From Cinclus cinclus (Eukaryota; Chordata; Aves; Passeriformes; Cinclidae), in the NCBI RefSeq assembly GCF_963662255.1, contig NC_085047.1:9726347-9790346 (forward strand): a stretch of 64,000 nt of DNA. Direction: 5' to 3'. The first letter of the stretch is position 1. The number at the start of each line of letters is the position of its first letter. Shown here piece after piece: positions 35,201 through 49,067 of the stretch. The position numbers and the translations under genes are program-made. The notes beneath the pieces are model-generated. The model made no database searches and was not told the origin of the DNA. It was given only the letters and a program-made list of their open reading frames with translations.

Positions 35201-36240
35201 AGGCAAAGACTGCCGTAAATACCTTTTCTACAGAGATCTGAGGAAGTAATTAAAAAATCTTCCATTTCTTCACAGTAGCAATAATTTTTGGAGTATTTCT
35301 GGAATGTTAATGAATCTATTGGGCTACCATGTTATTTATACGCTCAAAAATGAAAGGATAAGTGTGAGAGATGTGTAGAGGCAAAAAAAGTTCATTTGAA
35401 AACTTGGTCAGAACTTTGCTGGAGTAAACATGAAATTACTCTAACTTGTATCTCAGTGGATTGTTCCTGCATGGGGAAGGCTGTCTTCAACTTCTCCATT
35501 TCTAAAACTGCTGAAGAGCTTCTTCAGCTTCACCTGATCTTATTTCAAATGTTTCAGAGTGCATGCAGCTTCATACATCCTTCTTTTATTTAAAGAGAAC
35601 AGAGCTGAACTTAATTAATGAAACAAAAATATTAGTGTTTTTCTGCTATGAAATGCCATCTTGGTTATAAAAACGTTGCTACTTCACTTTCAAAGACATG
35701 AAATATATAATTAACAAATTTAGAATCCTAAGACTTCATGGATCAACATACATTTTCAGTTCAAAGTCTATTTAAAGAGCTTTTACCATCCATGCAAAGT
35801 ACCATCGTAGTCATTTCCCACTAGTCACATCTCTAAATGCCAAAAATAATAAAAAAAAAAGATAATTGATGGCAAGAGGCCTGTAGCAAATTTTTCCTTA
35901 CTGGTAATAAAGGCTACGGGTAGAGCTGTCACAGTGTGACTTTTGTACTGTAAGATTTGGAGAAGGATGTCTGTTCCTCCAACCCTCCTGTCTTCGACAA
36001 CTCATCACACGGAGCGGGTTCCCCAGGGGCCACGGCAGCATCTGGCTCCTCAGCTCTCTGGTGGCAGCTGCAATCATTTTCAGGATAATCTCCTAAAGGC
36101 GGCGTCTTTATTCAGCTACAGATGTCTTCATCTTATATCCTGTTGGATTCCTCAGGCCCAACACTGCCTCTGTATTCTGGTTTTACCCCTTTGGGTCGCT
36201 TTCGCAGTCATTGCCTCACTTGAAAGGTACTGACAAGCAT
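32202..36240. other. Non-coding DNA, nothing firm
   Basis: Mostly unique AT-rich sequence. The part at 35960-36230 is richer in GC with a few CpGs and holds a 96-codon frame ending just before a GAAAG|GTACTG donor-like site. Without a recognised protein it is not called. Confidence 0.35.
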
Positions 36241-39200
36241 TCAAAAGACATGCTAGGGAAGAATTTCCCCCCCCTCCCCAGACATTCATCTGTTGGTTTC
36301 CAGTTTCTTTTCGAAGATATAAATGAAACCTTGAAAAACCATCTAAAGATCCGATGCTTAAGTCGGTTTCCAAGAACAAAGCAATAGCAGAAATTTTTGG
36401 TTTTGTAGAGAGTGTTCCCTCCTGTTTGTTTTCTACTTGCCACAACAATTTAATTGGTTTGTCTGGCTTCTCTCTTGATACAGTGAACAAAGGCTCTGTA
36501 CAGAGTCAGACAGATTATTTATGAGCAACGCCAGTGGCAGGAAAGGAGAATATTTCATATTTCATGTAGCAATATATACCTTAACATTAATCATTTTTTC
36601 AAAAGTTACTTTTTTCTGATCTCTTCCACATGCACCGCTGTAGATTCAGTCTTGCATATTTAGAGGTGATTGGGAAGGAAATCAGAGATCAAAACTAGCT
36701 TTCCCAGGGACACAAATGCAATAATCTCCTAATCCAAGCCACATTGACACCTGCATAAAGGCCTGCTTTAGCATACAAAAGACTGAAAAGGCTTTATAGA
36801 TCATCAATATATTAAAATAAACGAGCTATTACCAGTTTCAAACTGTCTGCCTTACAATGAATGTCTTATCTTATTGATAAACACCAGAATGACTGTATTT
36901 ATCAAAGGAAAGTTGGAAAAGTAACAGGTCTTTTGTTTTGTCTGAGAAACAGTATTATGGTTGAAAGTTTTGTTTTTTTTTTTTTTTCTTTTGTCTTAGC
37001 TATCAGATAGAACAGATTTGTTACGTCTACATATTTTGGATTATTTTGCTGATGGTTTCCTTACTACAAAACTATTTTTTATACCACCTTTTTTTTCCAG
37101 CTTTCTTAAAGATACACCTTTCATTAGCAGTCCCCCTTCCTTCTTTGCTGGTTGCAAGCAGTCGAAAACAAATCAATTCTCTCCCAGCCAATGTATGTTT
37201 CAATTTCACTAAACTGATTTCACCACGTTAAAGGAAAACTTGGGCTTAATTTAAAAGTCCACATTGAGTGACATTCAGCAACTAATACTAATTGTTATTA
37301 AAAACAAGTATTAGTTCTACAATATCATTTTAAAATTTGTTTTAAAAAAGGACAGCCAATGTTCTTTTGATGCTGTCTTTGTAAATAAAGACTCCTTTTT
37401 AATATTATTATTAATATTATTTTTGACTAGGACTTCCATCCATCACCCTTCTTTAACTGACATTTTTACCCCGTTATTATCCCTAATATATTCCACTGAG
37501 GGTTTTCTCTCCCTGCAAAGAGGGGGAGGAGATCAGCCAAAGGCATACCCCCAACAACTCTGCCTTCTAAGCCTGCTCACTAGTCAGAAGTGGGTCAAAT
37601 GGTCCTCACATGAAAGCATCTAACAAGGTCCCAGAGGAGGCTTCCCTTTAGTGGCAGCAGTGAAGAACACTATTTCTCTTCAGAGAAGATGGATACCATC
37701 TTCCTGTGCACGACTGAGAGACTGATACTTGCCACTTTGAACTTCTTGTATTTATGGATGCTTTCTGAAATGCTTATATCATTTTGGGAATTAAGTCCCC
37801 AAGATCAGGGATGCTGAGCAGTTGAAAAGGGTCTGTTCAAAGGCTAAAAAAATATGGAAAAAAACGGAGTACAGCTCAGAAACTTGGCACTGATTTCCAG
37901 AATAGCGTTGAGGACAACTTCAAAATACGTATTTTGAAATTAATAAATTGTGAAGATATTTAGCCTCTGTGATTGCTCAATTTCATACACATACCACAGC
38001 CCTGCTTCCTCTTCTTTTAAAACTGCTTTAGCTTGGATTCAGGGCTCATAGAAGAGACCTCATATGGTAATGCAACATGAGGGAGACTGAGGTGAAAAAA
38101 ACCTAAACTGATAAAAGAGTAAAACAAATTATTTGACTCCTGTAGGGTGGATGTGTGCCAGGTTTTAGTAATTAGGTTCATAAATAAAGAAAAAGGAGGA
38201 TCAAATCAATTAAAGAAATAAACTGAGACAAAATTGCATCAAACCACTGATCTGCAGCTGAGCCAGAGGCTTAAGTGAAAAGAGTTCTTCATACAAAAGG
38301 GACAATCTGACACTAATCATGGGATAAACCTCACACACGCATGTGCATTAACACAGCACACCAGTTCTGCATTATTTTATGCACTTTTATGTGCTAGAAC
38401 AATCACACGTTTGCTTATTAGTTACATCACTTCATCCCAGTAGCAAAGTTTGCTGCACCACAAGTCTACCTTCATCACTTGTCCAGTCACATAAATTGTG
38501 TAGATTAAGCTAAGCAATAACCTCCTGAAGATTTTTTCTTTTTTTTTCACTCTATTTTTATTTATTTTCCTCATCACAAAATCACACCTTTCAAATATGT
38601 GTTTGCATATGAGAAAATGAAAAAAGCTAAAAGAAAAGGTCATAGAAGGAAAAAAAAAGGAGGTGTTCTCCTCCCCCCCTTCCCCCATGCACTTTAAATC
38701 CCATGAAATGAATGTTTAGCTCAAGGATTTGCTGTTCATCTCAGTGCCCCTCAAGCCTGAGGCAGGATTAGGCCAGGCTCGTGTTTGAACAACTGGAGAA
38801 AATCAATGGATTTCTCCTTATTAATAATTAAAAGACTTTCAAGTGATTAAAACTGTGTACAAAATGTATGAATTACTGTAACTGGAAGTGCACATGTGCA
38901 AGAGGAGCTCTGAAAAAAGTGACAAACTAATAGAAAAGAGCAATTTTCAGGCTTTACTATAGTATTCAGAAGAGAAATAAACCATTTAGCATAGTGCTAA
39001 TTAGGTATTTACATGTAGCTACACAAATACTTTACATGAACTTTAACTGAAAGCTTAACTAATTCCTAGGTGATGTTACAACATGCAGAGTAATTGAAGG
39101 TTGAATCACATTTTCTAAACAGCCTATTTTTGATAGCTTGGAAATTTTTTAATAGCAGTAGCCATCAGACATGTGTTGAAGCAACTATTTTTTTCATTCT

Positions 39201-39960
39201 CTCCCTATGCACAGGAGTAACAATAGCCAGTGTTTTTGAATTGACAGATCTTGCCTATTCAGACACTATTAGAACATAGCAGAATGTGTCATGACTAAGC
39301 TATGCTAAAACTTAAATTAAAAAAAAAAACAAACTTAAAATAAACATTCAGTTTTATCACTGAAATAAACAGGTGCCCTACCTGCTGACTTAATAAGCAA
39401 GGTTTGGAACAACATCTTTGAAAGGTCCAATATCCTGGTTTGATGAAATTTTTACTTCATTTACACTTTGACAGTGACTGCCTATAAAAAAGACTATCCA
39501 TGAAAGGGACTTCTGCTATGCCATGTAGTTTGGCCTTCTTTATACCACAGGATAGGAAAAAACCGTCCTGTACTTCCCAGACTTACAAATGTTATTTAAA
39601 ATATTACAGCCATTGAAGCATTCAAAGTGTTACAGATAGACAAACAGCTGAAACCCTGAGTATATGTGGGCACTTGGAAAGTAAACTTATTAGTTGAAAA
39701 GTAGTTTGATGAGACCATGCAAACAAACCAATGTTCACACCGCCAGGAAAAAGGGAACTAGAAACTTCCCTTTTGCTGTCAGAAAATTTCCTTTCAAAAC
39801 CCAAGCATCAAGACACAAGAACAGGACACAAATTCAACCCTGTGAGGTTTATCTGTAGCCTTTCAGAATATATTTTCATTGTGTATCATGCACACAACTT
39901 GTCATAAAACACATGGAAGGAACAGCAGACTGGCAGTGAGAAGTGTGTGTACACTATTTT
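36241..39960. other. Non-coding DNA, partly complex
   Basis: Contains a T run at 36971-36986. The part at 36640-36910 has several GATA-type cores (CTTATCTTATTGATAAAC, TTTATCAAAG). The part at 38740-38870 has TTATTAATAATTAAAAG next to complex sequence. Both could be regulatory, but nothing decisive is seen. All open frames are short and unassigned. Confidence 0.25.
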
Positions 39961-40020
39961 ATATATATATATATATATATGCACTCACACACTATATATA
40001 GATATAAAATACACACACAT
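39961..40020. repeat. (AT)10 microsatellite with flanking TA/CA repeats
   Basis: Ten AT units are followed by a short CAC-rich stretch, more TATATA and a (CA)4 run. The compound AT/CA array is likely polymorphic. Confidence 0.92.
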
Positions 40021-42640
40021 ATTTATGTAACTACAGATGAACTAAATAAAGCTGGAGCTGGTGCACAATTTACCTTACAAATTATATGCCTGCTCTGCCA
40101 CCAAGTTTCCATCCAGCCAGCTTTGTGCCATAGATCTCTCCCACATAAATCACCCTGATTTAGGGAGCCAAACGATCCCATCAAGCAGGCTGCCAAAAGG
40201 AGGACAAACCTCTCCTGGAGCAGGAACCCCTGTTCCAAGTTCTGCTCGAGCCCTCTTCCTGTGCCAGCTGAACCGGCAGCTCCTCTGCCTGTATCTCATT
40301 AGATCAGGATGTTTGAGCAGCTGCCTGAAGAGATTTTAAAAACGCAATTTTGGCTTGATAAAATCCAAATCTACTTCCCACATCAGCATCCCACACTGCT
40401 CTGAACAATATCTACCCTCGCTGCACTGAGGTCAGGCTTAGCCCTTCTGCTCTTTTTCACGAGAAAGCCGCACTTGTCACTCGTCCTTCTGGCAAGAGTT
40501 AACGAGCCACTCCTGCCATAATGAATCAGCAGGAACCAGTAAGCATCTCCACAGAGAAGTGTAACGATTGCTAACAAGACAGATCTCCAGAAGAAACCTT
40601 TGCCCTGATAGATGGTGGATTTTTTTTTTTATTTATTATTCCAATTTAATTTGTAGTGCACAGATGACAAGGATCTAGGAAAATGGGAAGACTTGGGAGT
40701 CTTTGTATCCCTCAGGAATTCTTTTTCCTCTTGTATACATCACTGGTATATTTTTAGCTGTACCATATCACCTTAAAAAGGCAACATAGAGCGATTTGTG
40801 TATTTGAATTAAAGCTAAACTAAAGGCATAGAAACTTCCTGTCACAAGATTCTGCTTTCCTACATTTCCCTGCCAATCCCAACAGCATTTTTTAAATCCC
40901 TTCTCACTATGCACGCTACCTACTTCTCCTGCCTTCCCCAAAGTATTACCATCTAGCCCATAATTACCCATCTGGAATTATAAAAACAATTGCGACGTAG
41001 GGAAAATTCCATCAAAGGGACAGTCAATTGAAATTAAAGTTGACAATTCACAGATTATGTGTAGAAATTACATCTGAGATGCTGCAAAACTACTTCTTAC
41101 CTGAGCAAAAAAAAAGAAAAAAAAAGGAAATTGGAAAATTAGTATGAAGGAAATGAAACGCATCACTGAGGGATTTGACTGCAAGAAAGCCCAAGGTAAT
41201 GACAAATGCAGACAAGTTCCTGGGGTAGTGGACTTTAAACCCTGCAAGACATAATTCTGCCAAGAGCAACTCTTTGGCAGCTCTCTAAACATGGTACTGT
41301 CAATCCACGTGCACTTCCAAGGTTTTAATGGAGACCTAAAACTGCTAAATCCCCTTTCCATTTAAGAGTTACTTTCCAATAATTTTACTCCTTCATGAAG
41401 AGTTTTACAGTTTCCATTTGGTGCACTGAGAGAGGCTTTTTCCTGATTTACAGTCAATTTAGTGCAAAGGGCTGGCTGTAAAAGGACATAAACTGAAGAG
41501 CTGTGATAATATCCCAGCTCAAACTGGAATTTGGCATTTATGCTCAAGACAGTAAGAAAAATAATACATAGGCAAGCATCTTCCACAAAACTAAAAGGAA
41601 CCCTGTTTATTCTTTATCAAGCATAAACCACAAGGAAAGCCTGTGGTGGAGACAGTTACCATTTTTGCTTTGAATTGGTTTACCTTATTGCTGTCTTCAG
41701 TTGTTGGTTACCAGAAAATAATATAATTTAGGAAACAGAATGAACATTCAGCACATACTGAGACCTGCTGAATGATTTCACTTGATCTTCAAAAGTATTA
41801 AAACATTTAAGTAGTGGAGGCTAATTCCTGTGCTTAGAGAGTGTCCAAACATACAGTAGGTCATTATAAACAGTAGACACCTGACCCTACTGAATTAAAT
41901 AACTGAACTTCCACTGACTCCAACAGGGTTGAATTTCACCCACCGCAAGTGTACAACACTTCTTATTCCTTTAAACTTTCCACATTTAAAAAGGCTCCAC
42001 CAAACCCGTAAAGAGTTAGAAAACGAGAATGTAAATATTTAACAACGTTTTAACACTGTTTAATTAGTCATCCTTTTTCTGTTCTGGTGTCTTTCTTGCC
42101 ATTCTTTAAGAACACAGATTTACCTGAAACGCCCTGTCTCTTGCTGGTTTTGCTTCAGCTTTGCTTTCCTTTGTTTCAGTGCAAATCAGGATTGATTCTA
42201 GTGAAGAATTGCAGAACTTTTGTTCCCACTTCATAGTGAAGTTACTACTTGGGCAGGATTTAGTGCAAAATGTATGACCTTATCATACAATTATTTGTCC
42301 TTTTCTTTAGCAGCAGAACCCTTCATCTGGCAAAATCTGTGGCTGCTCTTGTGGAGATTTCCAAAAGCACACCAGCAGATTGGTGCATGCCCTTCAGAGG
42401 CTTCCCTGCTGAATGCTGGGTCGTGGTCAAGGCATTTATGCCTTGATTTTAACAGCAAGTGCAGACTTACCCTGGTGAAGCATCTGCAACAAGGCTCACA
42501 AGAAAAAAAAAACAACTTTTCTCAGAAATGGTGGGAATCAATTCAGGGAATACTGGAACACCTTAACTACACTGTCCCATGAGTGCTTTCACAGAGGGAG
42601 CTGAACAGGAAAAAGTGAAAAGAACACCATGCATAGACAC
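40021..42640. other. Non-coding DNA, nothing recognised
   Basis: Moderately GC-rich around 40090-40310 and 40390-40580, otherwise AT-rich. The short segment near 41921 (TTCCACTGACTCCAACAGGG) is a weak match to the ancient repeat noted at 10215. The 120-codon plus-strand frame at 42220-42582 is unassigned and has a shorter frame opposite it. Confidence 0.35.
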
Positions 42641-42900
42641 ATTCAGATTTGAGATCTCTTATACACCATATGGCCACAGCAGGCTGCAAGGGCAGCAAGA
42701 ACAGCATCCCAAACACACCAGGAAGAAGCTGTCAGGACCTGGGGGCCAGGCTGAGCCCCCTGCTGCCTCTGGCCAGGCCAGCCTGCAGGTGCCAGTCCCT
42801 GCAATGCCATGGCAGCCCTGGTCCTGCTGCCACAAGCCCAACCCTGGCACGAAGGGGGCGAGAGAGGAACAGCAAAAGGGAACCTTAATTTTTGTCTTTG
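42641..42900. other. GC-rich patch with overlapping open frames
   Basis: Composition rises sharply for about 250 bases, with Gln/Pro/Ala-rich translations on both strands (frames of 114, 79, 102 and 116 codons overlap). Overlap on both strands is what a low-stop GC-rich patch gives by chance. No domain, splice pair or known repeat is recognised. Confidence 0.3.
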
Positions 42901-43787
42901 CAAATCTCTGCTTGCTCCTATGACCAGACCTTGCGCCAAAAAGGGAGCCAACAGTAGGCCTGGAAATCTGCTGTGACTGAAGAGTAAAAGGGTTTTGGAA
43001 ATAGTGCATAATATGGAATTCTGAGCACTTCAGGCCATCCTGACACTAAAGTACCAAAGTCTACCCTACAGCTCAACAGCTACAGGGCTCGTGCCACAAA
43101 TGCTGCTTCCCCTGATGCCTGCTCTCACTGCTCCCAGAGTTGTGCCAGCACAATAACTTGTGGGACCATACCATGCCACAGCTCAGGAAATCTGATCTTA
43201 CAAATCTTCTGTTTGCTGAGTGACTGCTCGGTGGAACTGAACTGTGGCTCCCAGTGTGGGGCCACGACTGTGTCTGCCAGCACACCTGACAGAGCCAGTG
43301 TGCCATAGCCTGGCAAGAAACAATGCATGCATCAGTATTTTCAGGGGGTACTGCTGCCAAACATGGAAACTGGCTCATAATTACAGACTGCCTAGCATAG
43401 CCTTTCCATATTTCATGACAAATCGCTTTTGTCGTAGATCTTTCTCTAGCAGCACCACCCCAAACTGCAATTTGACTGTTCTTCCAGAAGTGAAATCTCT
43501 ACTCTCTAGTTCTACAGCTACACACTCTAATCATCTCTTACACTCTGCTCTCCTGTCTTATTTTATTTGCTATGCTTTATCCTCCTTTTAAATTTTACAT
43601 GAACATTTTAAATGAAATAAGCAGAGCAATTACATTTGTGCACAGAAACTATGTCATGCTTTAGCACTTCATAACAATCAAACAATTTAATGGGAGTACC
43701 TCAGCTTTGCAACTCACAAGGGAACGCTTGAAACACGAGTCTTAAAACAAAAACTTTCCAGTAATTACATTCGAAGATGGTATATAT
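42901..43787. other. Non-coding DNA, nothing recognised
   Basis: Mixed composition. The 115-codon plus-strand frame at 43244-43591 and the minus-strand frames at 43073-43378 overlap and match no known family. Confidence 0.4.
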
Positions 43788-43833
43788 AAAAAAAAAAAAC
43801 AAAAAACAAAACAAAACAAAACAGAAAAAAACA
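43788..43833. repeat. A-rich (CAAAA)n tract
   Basis: A12 is followed by repeated CAAAA units and another A run. It is a simple repeat. Confidence 0.9.
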
Positions 43834-46800
43834 CATTGATATTACAGTACACAGACTTTTCTGCCCTCAGGTTCAAAGCCTGGCTCCACTAAAAAAAAAA
43901 TGGCACAAGTCCTGCCTTAAACACGACCATGTTTCATCTTTGTGCATGGCAAGAGAGCAGAGATGTCAGACCACTACTCAGTGGTCCTGGTAGCCTGGAT
44001 GCTGTACTGCAGCAAGTTCAGAAAAGTTGATGGAAAGGTCAGGAGAGGTGGGTTTGGAAAAAAGCTTTCTAAAAAACCAAAGATGTGGAAACAGAAGTTT
44101 TGAAAATCTGCTCTTTATGTAAAGCGGGTGTACAGCTACCTTCCCTCTGATGGTATCTCAGTGCACTCACTACAAGAACACTTCAAGTTTTTTTTCTCTA
44201 AAAAGATTTCACTTTAAGCAGTCACAAGTCCAAGTTTGTGATTGTGTAGCTGTGGGTGTTGTAGATGCTGTAGTACTTGCCTCAAGGGAATGACAAATGT
44301 CAGTAAGATGAAAAAACAGACTCGGTGTGAAATCAAAGGAATAGAGGAAGTTTAGAAGGTGTTATTTAAAAGCTCCTTATGCAGAGTTGCTCAACTGAAA
44401 ACAGCTATGCAATATCCTCAGAAGATCTAAGTGAGACACAAGAGACTGAAAATCTGATAATGGCTTTAAGGGTTGGCAGAGTACCCTGGAATACTTTAAA
44501 CCTCCTATAGATTCCATGGAAACAGGAAATGTAAGGACACCATCTTAAGTATTTTAAAAGTCTGATTTATGAAGAATTCAGGAGAAAACACCAGTGTCTT
44601 GTTAGGGAAAAAAAAAAAAATTACCCCGTGATCTCAGAGTCTTTGAGTTGAAGGGAAAAAAGGGGCATCAAAAGACCAGGGTTTATCACACTTGCCATTT
44701 GGGACTGTGCTAATCAGCAGAGGGAAACAGAAGCACATTCATCTTCGCACAGACTCGCCACTGAAATAATCTCTGCAACACCCACTGCTCTGATAAAAAG
44801 GACACTTTAGCCTAACAAAGCTTTAGGGCCAAGCAGTACATGAAAACAAAGCACAGTTATTTCTGTTACTTCTTTATTTTCCCCAAAATCCCCATCTGCT
44901 GTTTTTCTTTATCTTTTTTTTTTCTTTCAACCCTTGCTTCCTTTGTGTTCCTTTATTTTTCCACTCCTCAATTTTATGCGTTACTGAAACCATTTTCCCT
45001 TATTTTCTCTTTACTTCTGCAGCTCTGATCACTAAAACGATACCTCTTCCTCTTCTGAAAGAACACAAACATCTCAATCCTGACATATATAATTAGCTGT
45101 TTCCCCCTGAAGTGATAAGTTCAAGAAAAATGATGTCTTATAGCTGTAATTTCATGACAGATTCAAGGACACAGATTCAAATCAGGACTTTACTTCACTC
45201 ACAATTGAAAATCTCATCTCAGAAACTATTTATTTAGCTACACTGAATATTATGATAAAATGGTACAGAACCTGAAGACCACCCCTAAAATGAGGGTGGG
45301 AAGGAAGGTCTAAATTTGGGAAAGAAAGCTTCTTACAAGAAGAATGCAAAAAAGCAAACATATGTGTTTCATCTGAGTTAGACAACAACCCCAAATTTAA
45401 TTTTCTTTGGTGTTGCCAAAGTGAAAACTTTCCCATTTGCTTCTGCCTGTTAATCAGGGCACTAAGGTGAACTATAAAGCCCTGTGTTAAACACTGCAAA
45501 GTTTTGATAAAATGCAAATTTTGATAAATCCTGTTACTCGCCCACAACAGTTATAGTAATTTTAATTAATTTACATTTTCATCTGCAATTATCTGGGAGC
45601 TGCAAATTATTCAGAATACTTTCTTACAAAAAAATAAAATAAAAAATAAAATTCTGTTCTAGACAAAGTGCTGGAAGTGTTGTCCCACAGACCTAAGATG
45701 ATCACACTTTTTACCTTGCTGATCCATTAATAATCCTTTCAGTATCTTTGGGGCCTTAATTCAAAGTAGCAAAAATGAATGTAGTATAAATAGAAAAGAC
45801 AAGAAGAGACTGTACACAATTATTTCTGTCATGCTTTGGTGGTACATGGCAGACCCATGTACAGCTGGCCTGTCCAGGACCTCTTCGTGTGTGACTGGCA
45901 CCTGCCAAGGCAGTGCAGCCCACTGCAAAATTCTCTGATCACACAAAGCTGCCAGGGTTTCAAGGCAAGGCTTCCCAGCTGTTTCTGCATGCACAACCCA
46001 TGAGTGGGGAGAGGCCACGGAGCAGACAGGACAAGATCATGCTTTTACAGTCCATCCTTTTACCCAGAGATTCAAAGCTGAATTCACGTCAGTTGCCACC
46101 AGTGGAAATTAATCTGGAACCAAAAATGAATCGAACTCTAAAATTTCTTTGCAGCTGGGTTTTCTCATGGAAAAAAATAATCTCCATACCAAAGTTAGTT
46201 ATTTGTATATCCACTTCATCATATGCTGAATGGCCCTAAGCATCACCCTCAGCTAGGGAAGCTGAATCAGGAAAACCTGGGTAGCACTCTAGGGAAGACT
46301 TCAGCAGGTCCTAGGAAGCTTGTTAGCATTGCCAGAGTAAGGGCTGGGAGCAGGCAGAGCTGGCAGGTGAACTGCTGGGTGTCTTGGAGGGAGCTGGCAC
46401 AGATGGGAGCACACCCTGCCCCGTGTGCTGGTCAGTGGCACAGTGACAAAACTGGGTTCAACAGGGCTCTGATCTGATCTCTTCTGACAGCCACTGCAGT
46501 CTTAAGACCAAGTGTTAAAGGAACAGCATCAAAGCCAAATTGCACCCAAATAAATTTTTTGAAAAAGCTATCCTTCCTAAAGTAATAGGAGTTTCAACAT
46601 TAAGCATATTGAAACTCATCGCCACCAAAATCAGCACAGGCGTCTAACAGAACACTTTTTATTTAAAGTCATTATTACTTTGTAAATATGATTTTTTAAA
46701 AGCTTTTATTCAAAATAAACTGTATTTGATAGTGACAAAATTTTAACGACACAGTGTCACTACACCTTTTAAATGAACACTATGCTGCTGCAGGTTTTTG

Positions 46801-46897
46801 TCTTACCTAGCTCTGTTTACTACCTGAGAGGATGCTCCACTACCCATCTCACTAAATGACAGAATAAATACCTAATACTTGTATTTTTACGGCCAAA
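43834..46897. other. Non-coding DNA, nothing recognised
   Basis: AT-rich with A runs near 44608-44621 and 45629-45650. A moderately GC-rich part at 46250-46500 contains overlapping short frames. No gene is supported. Confidence 0.4.
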
Positions 46898-47413
46898 TTA
46901 TGGCAACGTGAATGGTAAAAGACTAGTAAGAGAAGCATGATGTGTTAAAAGTGAAATCTCTTTGTTTCTGTTTTGAAGAAGGATATGCAAACATGAATCA
47001 TACCTCTTGCTTCTGCTACAGTAACTCAATATCCTCTGCTTGGTTAAATAACAGACACTTGGCACATACAAAATTGACATTCTTGCCAAGAACTGAAATT
47101 TGCAGCAACTCTGAGCTCTGTTGAAACCCCACTGTTGATACTTAAGTTGTACACAACCCTCCACCAGGATCAGCTGCAACATGTAAAATGAGTATTCAGC
47201 ATCAGAATGACTATTTAAATCTCTCTCCATCTCTGAAATACTTATACTAAAGCTGAAGAGTTTTGAAAAGGTCTTCAGGACAACAGAAGGTTCTTCATGC
47301 ATTGTACAACATTTAAAAACACCAGAAAAAATGTACAGAAATGCCAGAACCTGTGTGTGTCCTGAAAGTTGCACAAACTTTCTAATCGTTGGTAATAGTT
47401 GCACAAACACCAA
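46898..47413 (-). other. Unassigned 171-codon open frame
   Basis: This is the longest open frame in ordinary AT-rich DNA of this window, where stop codons should be frequent. The peptide has hydrophobic stretches near its N-terminus (VLAFLYIFSGVF), scattered Cys and no domain I recognise. The start is simply the first ATG of the frame, and no splice sites or promoter mark it. An ORF this long is mildly unexpected by chance in about 128 kb of both strands but far from proof of a gene. It could be a decayed retrocopy, a lineage-specific ORF or noise. Confidence 0.12.
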
Positions 47414-48106
47414 ACCAATCCAGATCGTACTCCAGAAAAAGGTGAAAAGTCAGAGGTGCTACAAGCATGTCTTAAAATAAAAAGAACCCATTTGTCTTGT
47501 ACTTTTTAATCAAGCTATCTCAACCTAAGTGAAACATATGAAGACATCTATCCCTATCTCTGTCAAGTTGCTGCAGGAGTCCAAACAGTTGGCAGTAGTT
47601 TCTTCCTGAGTGCTACAGAATCTGACTTGTGAATTCCTATTCCTGTTCCTTTGAGAAGGGGAAAAAGAGCCCTTGGTGTAACTGCTCAGCACTCAGACAC
47701 CTCTTTGCTCTGGTTTAGCTCAAACAGAACTGACAGAAAATCCCTTTTTACATATCTATTCACTGGGAATAAATACATCTAGAGCCTCTTCCCGTTCAAA
47801 CACTCTGTGAGCTTAGACTTTCAACCTTCAGCAGAGCTCAGTCCCTGCATGCATGGGGCAATTTACTTATTTCTATACTTCTACTGCAAAATATTTCCTG
47901 ATTTCCATTTCTTCATAGCCCCAAGTTGTTCAGAGCTGCCTGTATGCACTGAGCAGGGCTGTATGCAGCAGTGATGCACTGCCCATGTAGAGGCACAACC
48001 TGCACTGCCTTTACTTTCAGCTAGGAACTATATACTTGAAGACACAAGCAGGATTCACGTGCCATTTGGGGCAGCTACTAATTGGACAGGGAAACCTACT
48101 GTAATT
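47414..48106. other. Non-coding DNA, nothing recognised
   Basis: Unique sequence leading up to a minus-strand CR1. No gene or repeat is recognised. Confidence 0.4.
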
Positions 48107-48356
48107 ACAGAATCACAGAATCACTGGGTTGGAAGAGACCTTTAAGATCATCAAATTCAACCTATGCCCTAAACTTCAACTAAACCATGACACCGAGTGC
48201 CATATCCAGTCTTTTCTTAAACACATCCAGGGATGGTGACTCCACCAGCCACCCCTGGGCAAGTCATCCCAATACATTATGATTTCTATAAAAACTTTTT
48301 CCTAATATCCAACCTATATTTCCCTTGGTGCAGCTTAATTCTTCCTGTTGTCCTGA
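48107..48356 (-). mobile_element. CR1 LINE 3' end, minus orientation
   Basis: Read on the plus strand, the landmarks are the complement of a CR1 3' end: AGAATCACAGAATCACTGGG, TTGGAAGAGACCTTTAAGAT, CATCCAGGGATGGTGACTCC, ACCAGCCACCCCTGGGCAAG and CCTAATATCCAACCT. The element therefore lies on the minus strand with its 3' terminus at 48107. About 250 bases remain, covering the end of the reverse transcriptase ORF and the short 3' UTR. The typical AATCACAGAATCAC end repeats are well kept, so this is one of the younger-looking copies here. Confidence 0.92.
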
Positions 48357-49067
48357 TCAACAAACTTTATGATTTAGCCTAGGATGCCATTAATGTTTTG
48401 TTAGGAGAAATCACGACTGTAGCCTTTTCACTGCAGATGAATAATGTTGAAGGACAATATCGGTAGATAATGCTGCTCTTGATTCTCAGCTGCTTGTTTC
48501 CCAGCTAGGTAGATTAAGAGTAGTGGTGTGTTGGAGCAACTGCAGACAAAAGAATAAATATTTCCTATTATTTCTTCTTTTTAAAATTCATATGCCTACA
48601 ATTATCTTATTTAAAGATTATGTAACTTTAGTAAAAGAGCAGAGTTGGACCTGACTTGGTAACTTTTATAAAAAGGAAATGACAAGTTAGGTTTTACTTC
48701 CCCATGACTTCTTTGCCATCACTGTTAAAAGAATAAGATTGGCATGTGATTCCCTAAAATATGGGTGCCTTGTACCATTTTAAAAACCTGGGCATACCTA
48801 AGACATCTGCATCGGGCTGGCAGATATGATTTAAGGGAAATTACTCCTAGGTAAGTGTAAGTTGTGGAAGAGAATAGAAGAGAATATGTGAATGGCTACT
48901 AAAACAGAATGCCACCAATGAATGTCAGCCTATTGCGAGGTGACTGAATATGATGTTCAAGTCGGATGATGGGATCCAGTACAAAATATAGAGAGCTAGA
49001 ATTTGAGGGCAGCATGTAAGATCTGTGTCCCAGTCAATAAAGATCTAGACAATACAGTCACACAGAT
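48357..49067. other. Non-coding DNA, nothing recognised
   Basis: AT-rich unique sequence. A TCCTAG|GTAAGTG donor-like site at about 48845-48857 has no convincing acceptor. Confidence 0.4.
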
